NCBI GenBank assembly: GCA_012522985.1
Contig: JAAYJJ010000029.1
Span: forward strand, 1 to 7,786
Direction of reading: 5' to 3'
Length of the DNA: 7,786 bases
Source: Aliarcobacter butzleri
GTDB lineage: Bacteria; Campylobacterota; Campylobacteria; Campylobacterales; Arcobacteraceae
In this document: piece by piece, positions 1-5,912 of the stretch
How the letters are laid out: the number at the start of each line of letters is the position of its first letter
Position numbering within the stretch: the stretch's first letter is position 1
The notes under the pieces: generated by a model
What the model saw: only the letters and a program-made list of their open reading frames with translations
Database searches by the model: none
What the model was told of the DNA's origin: nothing
Position numbers and translations under genes: made by a program

Positions 1-45
1 CATAAGATAGACCTTTATAATGATGTTAGTGGTAACGTAATTATA
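1..45 (-). promoter_or_regulatory. Promoter, RBS and start codon of a gene running off the left edge
   Basis: On the minus strand a TATAAT hexamer (40-45) is followed by an AAGG-type ribosome binding site around 11-15 and an ATG whose last base is position 1. Only the start codon is inside the window, so the product is unknown. No good -35 hexamer is visible, which is common for promoters in Campylobacterota. The element lies directly downstream of the broken Crp-like gene. It is inferred from spacing only. Confidence 0.35.
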
Positions 46-82
46 CTAAAAAGTGCCTACTTATGGACTTTATTTATCAACT

Positions 83-457
83 TTAGTTCATGAATTTATT
101 GGAATCTATGTGCGAAAGTTGAGTTAAATCAATAAAAAAATCTTTTTCTATATACAATATCTCGCATTTACTTAATGTTTCAATATTTGACTGAAATTTA
201 TCACAAATTAAGGCTTCATCATCATTGATAAAAGACGGTGAAGTATATTGTTTTATAGTTGTTATAAGTCCATTATCACTAGCTATGTATCTCTTTACTA
301 CACCTTTTAATAAAAAGTAAAAATGATTTATTGTATCACCTTGATAAAAAACAATAGAATTTTGTTCAAATTTTTTTATTCTTGTTTTTTCTTTTAATAG
401 CCTTAATTTAGTATGTTCTAAGTGGCTAAAAAAACTAAGTATGTTAAGGTAATACAA
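83..457 (-). pseudogene. Crp/Fnr-family cyclic-nucleotide-binding domain lacking the DNA-binding half
   Basis: The 124-residue product matches the N-terminal effector domain of Crp/Fnr regulators. An N-terminal segment (LNILSFFSHLE, residues 4-14) leads into the beta-roll (IVFYQGDTINHFYFLLKGVVKRY, about 35-57) and on to LSKCEILYIEKDFF (95-108), followed by the start of the dimerisation helix. Family members are normally about 200-230 residues and end in a helix-turn-helix. Here a TAA follows residue 124 and no HTH can be read in any frame before the next start signal at the window edge. The start is also poor: a TTG without a Shine-Dalgarno, with an in-frame stop three codons upstream. The Gly-Glu phosphate-binding cassette of cAMP binders is not recognisable. 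The likeliest reading is a decayed regulator. A stand-alone sensor domain is possible but less likely. Confidence 0.6.
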
Positions 458-473
458 CCAAATTTACAAAAAA

Positions 474-495
474 TTGGGTCGTAATTTGGGTCGTA
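474..495. repeat. Tandem pair of TTGGGTCGTA, 12-bp period
   Basis: The decamer TTGGGTCGTA occurs at 474-483 and again at 486-495, separated by two bases, just upstream of the Crp-like fragment. Its G+C content stands out from the surroundings. Paired short direct repeats with about one helical turn of spacing are typical arm-type binding sites of tyrosine integrases; that role is inferred. Confidence 0.5.
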
Positions 496-522
496 TTGAA
501 GAAAATGTAGGATATTATTGAG

Positions 523-556
523 ATGGTTTTGTGTGTAAATCAACACACAAAACCAT
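523..556. repeat. Perfect 13-bp inverted repeat with 8-base loop
   Basis: ATGGTTTTGTGTG (523-535) and CACACAAAACCAT (544-556) are exact reverse complements around the loop TAAATCAA. There is no T-run on either side, so a rho-independent terminator is unlikely. It lies between the stop of hsp20 and the Crp-like fragment. An operator, a protein-binding cruciform or a structured RNA element are all possible. Confidence 0.6.
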
Positions 557-614
557 GCTCCATTTTAAGATTTTATAAAATAAATTGTACCGAAAATTAC
601 ACTTAATTCAAATG

Positions 615-649
615 CAAGTACAACCAAAAAATCGTTTTTGTTGTACTTG
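615..649 (-). terminator. Hairpin downstream of hsp20, possible terminator
   Basis: CAAGTACAAC (615-624) pairs exactly with GTTGTACTTG (640-649). The inner A5 and T5 runs extend the stem to about 15 bp with one bulged C and a small loop. It lies 25 bases after the hsp20 stop on the minus strand. The stem is strong, but the bases after it on the minus strand are not a proper T-tract, so termination is only a plausible role. Confidence 0.4.
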
Positions 650-674
650 AAAAGTTTGTTTATATTTTTCATTA

Positions 675-1097
675 TCAGCTAATAGATATTTTCTTCTTAT
701 TTTCAATTTGTTGTTTTTTCGGTACAACTATTTCCAAAACTCCGTTATCACTCGAAGCTGAAATATTTTCCGTATCGATATTTTCAGGCAGACTAAAAGC
801 TCTTTGAAACTTACCAAAAGATGACTCTATCTTGTAATAATCCTCTTTTTTTGTCTCTTGCTTGTACTCCCTTGAACCGTATATAGTTAAAATATTATCG
901 TTTAAATCGATGTTTATATCTTCTTTTTTGATTCCTGGTAAATCGACCATTATATGATAAGCGTGTTCTCCTTCGAGAGTGTTGACTTTAGGCATAAAAG
1001 CATTTATACCGTTTTCATCACTTACTTGAGGATAATTTTCAAAAACTTTTGCAAAATCAAAAAATGTGTTGTGAGGTTGAAATCTAGTTAATAACAT
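675..1097 (-). CDS. hsp20: Small heat-shock protein, Hsp20/alpha-crystallin family
   Basis: This is an ATP-independent cytoplasmic holdase that binds unfolding proteins during heat stress and passes them to DnaK/ClpB. The 140-residue length is normal for the family. After a variable N-terminal arm (1-42), the alpha-crystallin domain spans about 43-127. It includes the VDLPGIKKEDI strand region (51-61) and the signature SASSDNGVLEIVVPK (113-127). The C-terminus carries an I-x-I motif (ISI, 137-139) that docks neighbouring subunits in the oligomer. The ATG has a full AAGGAG site (1104-1109) six bases upstream. The gene stands alone under a consensus promoter interleaved with a CIRCE operator, and its short leader may fold over the ribosome binding site. 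Location in an otherwise eroded accessory stretch is unusual, but the gene itself looks intact. The family assignment is very secure. Confidence 0.95.
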   Translation of the reverse strand: MLLTRFQPHNTFFDFAKVFENYPQVSDENGINAFMPKVNTLEGEHAYHIMVDLPGIKKEDINIDLNDNILTIYGSREYKQETKKEDYYKIESSFGKFQRAFSLPENIDTENISASSDNGVLEIVVPKKQQIENKKKISIS

Positions 1098-1100
1098 AAT

Positions 1101-1116
1101 TGACTCCTTGAGTTAA
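1101..1116 (-). promoter_or_regulatory. Hairpin over the hsp20 Shine-Dalgarno, candidate RNA thermometer
   Basis: In the hsp20 mRNA, ACUC (complement of 1110-1113) can pair with GAGU (complement of 1103-1106) around the loop AAG; beyond one mismatch, two further U-A pairs are possible. The GAG of the AAGGAG site would be held in the stem and AAG in the loop. Such a weak stem would melt on warming. Bacterial small heat-shock genes are often controlled this way (ROSE and fourU elements), but this one matches neither class exactly. Confidence 0.35.
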
Positions 1117-1120
1117 AATT

Positions 1121-1152
1121 CACAAGTTGATATATTAACTATCAACTTTGTG
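1121..1152 (-). repeat. Inverted repeat at the 5' end of the hsp20 leader
   Basis: AAGTTGATA (1124-1132) pairs with TATCAACTT (1140-1148) around a 7-base loop; the symmetry continues outward to CACA/TGTG if one extra T is bulged. The predicted hsp20 transcript starts near 1148, so the 9-bp stem would lie at the extreme 5' end of the mRNA. A role in mRNA stability or temperature-dependent folding is possible. Confidence 0.5.
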
Positions 1153-1154
1153 GA

Positions 1155-1183
1155 ATTATATCAAATATTTTAGCACTTGTCAA
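1155..1183 (-). promoter_or_regulatory. Consensus sigma70 promoter of hsp20
   Basis: The minus strand shows TTGACA (1178-1183), a 17-bp spacer and TATAAT (1155-1160), a perfect match to the consensus for both hexamers and spacing. Transcription should begin near 1148, giving a leader of about 50 bases. The spacer is one arm of the HrcA operator, so repressor binding would directly exclude RNA polymerase. Confidence 0.85.
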
Positions 1184-1209
1184 TATAGAGTGCTAAAATA
1201 TTTGATATA
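1157..1209. promoter_or_regulatory. CIRCE-type HrcA operator with extended 21-bp arms
   Basis: The core TTAGCACTT, nine bases, GAGTGCTAA (1170-1196) matches the CIRCE consensus TTAGCACTC-N9-GAGTGCTAA at all but one position. The palindrome extends far beyond the usual 9 bp: 1157-1177 and 1189-1209 are exact reverse complements. HrcA binding here would block the overlapping hsp20 promoter until heat inactivates the repressor. hrcA itself is not in the window. Confidence 0.9.
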
Positions 1210-1262
1210 TAATAATGTTTATAAGTGATAGTTTATCAAAAGTATGATATTGTGGCGTTATT

Positions 1263-1433
1263 ATGATAAGACAAGCTCAAAAAAATCAAAACCGTAATTT
1301 ATCCGTTTTAATTTATGACGCCATTAAAGATATTGCCCATACACTAACAGGTGAAAACCAAAAGGAAAATGTATTGAGTACTTTGGCATATCTCCTATAT
1401 CTGTGGATGATGCAGCTAATTTATTTGAGATAA
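1263..1433 (+). pseudogene. Short open frame broken by the IstB remnant
   Basis: An ATG opens a 56-codon frame beginning MIRQAQKNQNRNLSVLIYDA. The first 37 or so residues look protein-like (amphipathic, charged), while the rest merely reads the IstB remnant in the wrong frame and stops at 1431. I recognise no family. It may be the 5' stub of a gene cut by the transposon fragment. A TATGAT hexamer lies about 20 bases before the ATG, but there is no good ribosome binding site. Expression is doubtful. Confidence 0.25.
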
Positions 1434-1627
1434 TAGAAACAAGGTCTGAATTTTTTTCCACAATTATCACTTCACAATTGGCGGTAAAGGACTGGTATGG
1501 ATTTTTACAAAATAATACAATAGCCGATGCAACACTTGATAGAATTGTCAATTCATCACATCGTATTGAACTTGAAGGAGAAAAAACTCCTTGCACAACT
1601 TCCAAAACTTGGATTTGTACGAGATAA
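1376..1627 (+). pseudogene. istB: IstB remnant of an IS21-family insertion sequence (C-terminal part only)
   Basis: IstB is the AAA+ ATPase helper that activates the IstA transposase of IS21-type elements. The frame reads the C-terminal third of the family: EYFGISPISVDDAANLFEII (equivalent to the D-x-G-x-x-P-L-S segment after Walker B), then the STIITSQL sensor strand, and TIADATLDRIVNSSHRIELEGE, which is almost the family consensus TIADAILDRLVHNAHRIELKGE. Homology covers 1376-1582 (69 codons). The Walker A and B region and all of istA are missing. After 1582 the frame leaves the family, lacking the usual SMRK ending, and stops at 1627. In-frame stops lie just upstream of the fragment. It is therefore a non-functional scar of a past insertion. 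Confidence 0.85.
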
Positions 1628-1652
1628 ATTAATATGGACTATAGAAGAATAA
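1578..1652 (+). other. Protein-like reading-frame tail after the IstB remnant
   Basis: Just after the IstB homology ends, a frame shifted relative to it reads EKKLLAQLPKLGFVRDKLIW followed by TIEE and a stop. Its composition looks like a genuine protein C-terminus, and it lies in the same frame as the open frame starting at 1263. It may be the 3' end of a gene interrupted by the IS fragment, or an alternative IstB tail after a frameshift. I do not recognise a family. Confidence 0.25.
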
Positions 1653-1673
1653 AAAATATTAAAGGTTAAAATT

Positions 1674-1687
1674 CTCAAAACTTTGAG
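1674..1687. repeat. Small inverted repeat CTCAAA-AC-TTTGAG
   Basis: A perfect 6-bp inverted repeat with a 2-base centre lies about 90 bases after the IstB homology, on the downstream flank. It could belong to the former element's 3' end, but no terminal inverted repeat partner or target duplication was identified. Confidence 0.25.
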
Positions 1688-1759
1688 CCATTTTCAAATC
1701 AACAAAAGGATACAACAAAACGGCATATTTAACGGTCTCGATGTATTCTATATGTAAGT

Positions 1760-2389
1760 TTAAGCATAATCTTCCTTTTCTTTGGTCAATATTTTAATAA
1801 GCTTTTCAAACCATTCTAAATCTTCATTTGTTGTATTAAACTTATCTATAATCAGTCCATATGCATATGCATCAATTATATTAAGGTCTGGATATTTTTT
1901 CTGAAGCTCATATACCCTTTCATTTTTTCTGCAGCGACTAAGTCGTTTTTTGAATTTATCGTTATATTGCTCAAAATAGTATCTACTTGAATATTTTAGT
2001 TTTTTCTTTCCATCCTCATTATTGGGCTTTATAATAGTAAGCATAAATTTTAATAACATATTTCTTGAAATTCTGTAATCCCCATAAAGATGTTCAAAAT
2101 ATGCTTTTTTTAACCAAGTTTCAACTCTTTTTTCATTTGAACTTTTACTGTTTTGAGCACTAATACCATCAATTTCATCCATTCCCTCAATAATTTCTTT
2201 GAGTTCTTCATCTTCTTGTGTAATATCCCATAGTATGCCTGTTACGGCATTTATTGCTTTGTCATAGTAAATATATGGGCGTTTAAAATTATCATCCCTT
2301 AATCTATCTAACAAATATTGAAACGCATCTTTTGAATATTTGTGAATATCTAATAATGAACATTTGTTTTTAGATTGCATTTTTGGCAT
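1760..2389 (-). CDS. Hypothetical protein, 209 residues, orphan
   Basis: I do not recognise this protein. It starts at an ATG with an AGGAG site (2395-2399) five bases upstream and has a clean stop at 1760. The sequence is strongly charged and rich in Lys, Tyr, Asp and Glu. It has no signal peptide or membrane segment and is probably a soluble, mostly helical cytoplasmic protein. An acidic stretch (QEDEELKEIIEGMDEID, 58-74) precedes a basic, tyrosine-rich region (about 128-166, with KKKLKYSSRYY and KFKKRLSRCRK), which might bind nucleic acid. It stands alone between the IstB scar and the repeat-rich region next to tRNA-Leu, so it is probably accessory cargo such as an island, phage-satellite or defence-related gene. 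Its codon use is as A+T-rich as its surroundings. Confidence 0.7.
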   Translation of the reverse strand: MPKMQSKNKCSLLDIHKYSKDAFQYLLDRLRDDNFKRPYIYYDKAINAVTGILWDITQEDEELKEIIEGMDEIDGISAQNSKSSNEKRVETWLKKAYFEHLYGDYRISRNMLLKFMLTIIKPNNEDGKKKLKYSSRYYFEQYNDKFKKRLSRCRKNERVYELQKKYPDLNIIDAYAYGLIIDKFNTTNEDLEWFEKLIKILTKEKEDYA

Positions 2390-2489
2390 ATTTTCTCCTA
2401 AAATTTATGTGATAGGATAAAATCACTATCTATATAATAGTATAATAAAAAGATTGAAGATTTTTGCAAAATATTAATCAATGAAACGA

Positions 2490-2509
2490 TGTGATATATT
2501 GTGACCTAT
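2490..2509. repeat. Imperfect 10-bp tandem pair TGTGANNTAT
   Basis: TGTGATATAT (2490-2499) is followed immediately by TGTGACCTAT (2500-2509), differing at two positions. It is the weakest and leftmost of the repeat pairs in the region beside tRNA-Leu. Confidence 0.35.
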
Positions 2510-2650
2510 TAAATATTTGCCTATGTTTCATAAAGATACATTATGTAATTTTGAATTAAAAAATTGCTAGCGTATTGTACAAGTAATTAATTTTATAAAG
2601 TGACTTATTACACAAATATTCATTATAACCAAATTCAGTAATATACTATG

Positions 2651-2681
2651 TAAAACTTGCAAATCTTATAAAACTTGCAAA
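2651..2681. repeat. Direct repeat TAAAACTTGCAAA, two copies
   Basis: The 13-mer TAAAACTTGCAAA occurs exactly at 2651-2663 and 2669-2681, with an 18-bp period. An 18-bp period does not keep the copies on one helix face, unlike the 11-bp pairs nearby. Confidence 0.6.
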
Positions 2682-2770
2682 ACATCGTTAAGGTGGTATT
2701 AGTTGTAAAATTTAGTATAAAAACACAGTTTAATTGTTAACGAAGCACGAATCTATCGATGTTTTACTGA

Positions 2771-2792
2771 TTTGTTTAAGTTTTGTTTAAGT
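2771..2792. repeat. Perfect 11-bp tandem repeat TTTGTTTAAGT
   Basis: TTTGTTTAAGT occurs twice with no gap (2771-2781 and 2782-2792). The period is close to one helical turn, so a protein could bind both copies on the same face. Confidence 0.65.
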
Positions 2793-2814
2793 ATATCTTG
2801 TTTTTTGAAGCTTT

Positions 2815-2836
2815 ACCGAGAAAAGACCGAGAAAAA
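2815..2836. repeat. 11-bp tandem repeat ACCGAGAAAA(G/A)
   Basis: ACCGAGAAAAG (2815-2825) is followed directly by ACCGAGAAAAA (2826-2836), with one mismatch at the last base. The ACCGAG core stands out against the A+T-rich background. Confidence 0.65.
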
Positions 2837-2839
2837 TTG

Positions 2840-2861
2840 GTTGTCAAAGTGTTGTCAATAG
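2840..2861. repeat. 11-bp tandem repeat GTTGTCAA
   Basis: GTTGTCAAAGT (2840-2850) is followed directly by GTTGTCAATAG (2851-2861); the first eight bases are identical. It lies 54 bp from the tRNA-Leu 3' end. The form resembles the paired arm-type sites beside attachment sites of P4-like tyrosine integrases. Confidence 0.6.
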
Positions 2862-2915
2862 TGTAAAATGAGTCAAGAACTACTGCTAGGTTTTGTTGAT
2901 TTTTAAATTCTTTAA

Positions 2916-3000
2916 TGGTGCGGTTGGGGGGACTCGAACCCCCACAACTTGCGTCATACGCCCCTCAAGCGTACGTGTCTACCAATTCCACCACAACCGC
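2916..3000 (-). tRNA. tRNA-Leu (anticodon GAG), with encoded CCA
   Basis: On the minus strand the acceptor stem GCGGTTG (complement of 2994-3000) pairs with CAACCGC, followed by discriminator A and a genome-encoded CCA (2916-2918). The D-arm contains GGAATTGGTAGACAC. The anticodon stem TACGC/GCGTA closes the loop TTGAGGG, giving anticodon GAG, which reads CUC/CUU leucine codons. A long variable arm (class II) is present, and the T-arm is GGGGG-TTCGAGT-CCCCC. All stems are intact, so it should be functional. Its 3' end faces the accessory half of the window, the usual orientation for a tRNA used as an integration target. Confidence 0.95.
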
Positions 3001-3043
3001 AAACAATAAAAAATTAATTCAACGACATATACCTTGGATTATT

Positions 3044-3082
3044 CCCTCAAGATGGCGTGTCTACCAATTCCACCACGACCGC
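3044..3082 (-). pseudogene. Truncated tRNA-Leu, 5' half only
   Basis: The minus strand reads the first 39 bases of a second tRNA-Leu: acceptor strand GCGGTCG, the D-arm GTGGTGGAATTGGTAGACAC and the anticodon 5' stem CCATC, with loop TTGAGGG. After the loop the sequence no longer pairs back to CCATC, and no variable arm, T-loop or 3' acceptor follows before the intact tRNA 44 bases on. It shares 21 consecutive bases of D-arm and the whole anticodon loop with the intact gene but differs in acceptor and anticodon stems. It is thus a fragment of a paralogous tRNA rather than a simple recent copy. Confidence 0.85.
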
Positions 3083-3098
3083 AGTAAAAAGAAGTTTT

Positions 3099-3125
3099 CT
3101 TTAGGCTCCAAGGTAGAGCCTAAAG
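3099..3125 (-). terminator. Terminator hairpin after atpE
   Basis: CTTTAGGCTC (3099-3108) and GAGCCTAAAG (3116-3125) form a perfect 10-bp stem with a 7-base loop, 21 bases after the atpE stop on the minus strand. The following minus-strand sequence is AAAACTTCTTTTT, an imperfect U-tract. It probably separates atpE from the tRNA-Leu region. Confidence 0.7.
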
Positions 3126-3146
3126 AGTATAGTTTATGTTTACCTA

Positions 3147-3449
3147 TTATAGAAATGGGTTTGCATAAAGTGCAATCAAAGCGATAACAAGTGTATAGAT
3201 AACTTGTGCTTCAATCATAGCTAGAGCAATAAACATAGTAGTCATAAGTTTTCCACCTAGACCTGGGTTTCTAGCTGTTCCAGCTATAGTTGCAGCAGCA
3301 GCATTACCCATACCTATAGCACCACCAAGTGCAGCAAGTCCAAGACCAACACCAGCAGCTACTACTGAGTAAGCTTTTATCATTGATTCACCATCGTTTG
3401 CTAAAGCAAAACCAGCAAATGCTAACATTAAAAGAACGATTTTTTTCAT
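3147..3449 (-). CDS. atpE: ATP synthase F0 subunit c
   Basis: This subunit forms the membrane rotor ring of F1F0 ATP synthase, carrying protons during ATP synthesis. The 100-residue protein begins with a signal-like leader (MKKIVLLMLAFAGFALA, with a possible cleavage site before Asn18), which makes it longer than the usual 70-85 residues. Two hairpin helices follow (about 26-57 and 66-97). The first contains the glycine-rich AALGGAIGMGNA, the polar loop carries the conserved ARNP (59-62) that contacts subunits gamma/epsilon, and the second holds the ion-binding Glu80 in AMIEAQ. Ala after the Glu and no Gln partner favour H+ over Na+. An AGGAGA site (3456-3461) lies six bases before the ATG. 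The gene is alone, with its own promoter and terminator, rather than inside an atp operon. Confidence 0.96.
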   Translation of the reverse strand: MKKIVLLMLAFAGFALANDGESMIKAYSVVAAGVGLGLAALGGAIGMGNAAAATIAGTARNPGLGGKLMTTMFIALAMIEAQVIYTLVIALIALYANPFL

Positions 3450-3522
3450 TCTATATCTCCTATAATATTTCTAAGTCCCTTTCGGCTTGCGTATCCCTAC
3501 TAAAAACTTGATTGCGAATTTT

Positions 3523-3551
3523 ACTATAATAAAGATTAAATTTTATTTAAA
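3523..3551 (-). promoter_or_regulatory. Probable atpE promoter
   Basis: The minus strand has TTTAAA (3546-3551), 17 bp and TATAGT (3523-3528). This suits the loose -35 preference of Campylobacterota sigma70. A TAAAAT (3518-3523) just downstream is an alternative -10. The leader would be about 65 bases. Confidence 0.35.
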
Positions 3552-3668
3552 TATGTTTAAATTAGTTCAAAGTTACAAAAATATAGAATATGTTTTTATT
3601 TGAAGAAAAATTAAAAATTAAGTTTTTAAAAAATCTGTTTTAATTAAGACAATTTTTATCCTATTTAG

Positions 3669-4901
<1,233 letters not shown>

Positions 4902-4918
4902 GCTCAAAAGGAGATAAA

Positions 4919-5902
4919 ATGGCAAAAGGCGATTTAATAACAGGTTCAATCTGGGATGAATATTCACAAGAAGTTCAAAGAAGAATGAACAACCCACAAC
5001 ATATGGGAGAACTAACAGAAGGAGATGCTGCAGCTCTTGGTGGAAAACTAATAGTTGCTGATTTTGGAGCGGAGTCTTGTGGTGATGCTGTAAGGCTTTA
5101 TTGGGTAGTAGATGAATCAAATGACAAGATTATAGCAGCTAAGTTTAAATCTTTTGGATGTGGTACAGCTATAGCTTCAAGTGATGTTATGACTGAACTT
5201 ACACTAAACAAAACAGTAGATGAAGCAGTTAAAATAACAAATATTGATGTTGAAAAAGCTCTTAGAGATGATGAAAACACTCCAGCAGTTCCACCTCAAA
5301 AAATGCACTGTTCGGTAATGGCATATGATGTTATCAAACAAGCAGCAGGACTATACAAAGGTGTAGATAGTGAGAGTTTTGAGAGTGATTATATAGTATG
5401 TGAATGTGCAAGGGTTAGTTTATCTACGCTAAGAGATGTTATAAGACTCAATGACTTAACAACAATAGAAGAGATAACTGACTACACAAAAGCAGGAGCA
5501 TTTTGTAAATCATGTATAAGACCAGGTGGACATGAAAAAAGAGATATCTATTTGGTTGATGTTTTAGCTGATGTTAGAAGAGAAATGGAAGAAGAAAAAC
5601 TAAAAGTAGCTATAGAAAAAGAATCAAGTGGTGTAGAGATGGCTTTTGCTGATATGACTATGGTTCAAAGAATCAAAAAAGTAGAATCAACTCTAGATGA
5701 GTATATAAGACCAATGCTTGTAATGGATGGGGGTAATATGGAAGTTATTGATATAAAAGAAAACTTACCTCATTTTGATATATATATTCGATACTTAGGA
5801 GCTTGTAGCTCATGTGCTAGTGGTAGTACAGGGACACTTTATGCTATAGAGTCCGTTCTTAGACAAAAAGTAGATGAAAACATAAGAATATTACCTATAT
5901 AA
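4919..5902 (+). CDS. nifU: Fe-S cluster assembly scaffold NifU, three-domain form
   Basis: NifU builds and hands on Fe-S clusters using sulfur from NifS. The 327-residue protein has the full modular layout. An IscU-type N-terminal domain (about 9-150) has the three cluster cysteines Cys54 (ESCGD), Cys81 (FGCGTA) and Cys131 (KMHCSVM). A central ferredoxin/BFD-like domain binds a permanent [2Fe-2S] cluster through Cys161, Cys163, Cys196 and Cys199. A charged linker (about 215-245, EMEEEKLKVAIEKE) leads to a C-terminal Nfu domain (about 250-327) with Cys296 and Cys299 (GACSSC). An AAGGAG site (4908-4913) five bases upstream fixes the start. No residue expected to be essential is missing. It ends the nifSU operon just before a strong terminator. 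Confidence 0.97.
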   Translation: MAKGDLITGSIWDEYSQEVQRRMNNPQHMGELTEGDAAALGGKLIVADFGAESCGDAVRLYWVVDESNDKIIAAKFKSFGCGTAIASSDVMTELTLNKTVDEAVKITNIDVEKALRDDENTPAVPPQKMHCSVMAYDVIKQAAGLYKGVDSESFESDYIVCECARVSLSTLRDVIRLNDLTTIEEITDYTKAGAFCKSCIRPGGHEKRDIYLVDVLADVRREMEEEKLKVAIEKESSGVEMAFADMTMVQRIKKVESTLDEYIRPMLVMDGGNMEVIDIKENLPHFDIYIRYLGACSSCASGSTGTLYAIESVLRQKVDENIRILPI

Positions 5903-5912
5903 CTAAAATATT

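Larger units (their letters stand above)
2401..2915. other. Gene-free, repeat-rich region next to tRNA-Leu
   Basis: No convincing reading frame, RNA gene or terminator was found in these 515 bases. They are very A+T-rich and hold the upstream region of the 209-residue gene (about 2400-2450, with TATA-like hexamers and a GTGAT/ATCAC inverted repeat), then five separate pairs of short direct repeats. Four of the five pairs have 10-11-bp periods. The stretch ends at the 3' terminus of tRNA-Leu. This is the layout expected of an integrated element's attachment-site arm. Confidence 0.5.

Noticed and set aside
453..628. 10-bp direct repeat TACAACCAAA at 453-462 and 619-628 as duplication ends of a small insertion
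   Set aside because: The flanks differ, and a 10-mer of this A+T-rich composition can recur by chance in such DNA; no element lies between the copies.
1324..1605. 93-codon minus-strand open frame
   Set aside because: It is antisense to the IstB remnant, whose plus-strand frame matches a known family almost residue for residue; the minus-strand frame shows no family features.
2490..2861. Short CRISPR array or plasmid iterons
   Set aside because: The repeats are different motifs present only twice each, with no regular spacers and no cas or rep gene nearby.
2915..3187. 90-codon plus-strand open frame
   Set aside because: It reads across the complement of tRNA-Leu and the tRNA fragment; the start VRLGGLEPP is a familiar artefact of translating a tRNA T-arm.
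3329..3511. 60-codon plus-strand open frame over atpE
   Set aside because: It is an antisense shadow of the conserved atpE gene with low-complexity Gln/Leu-rich translation.
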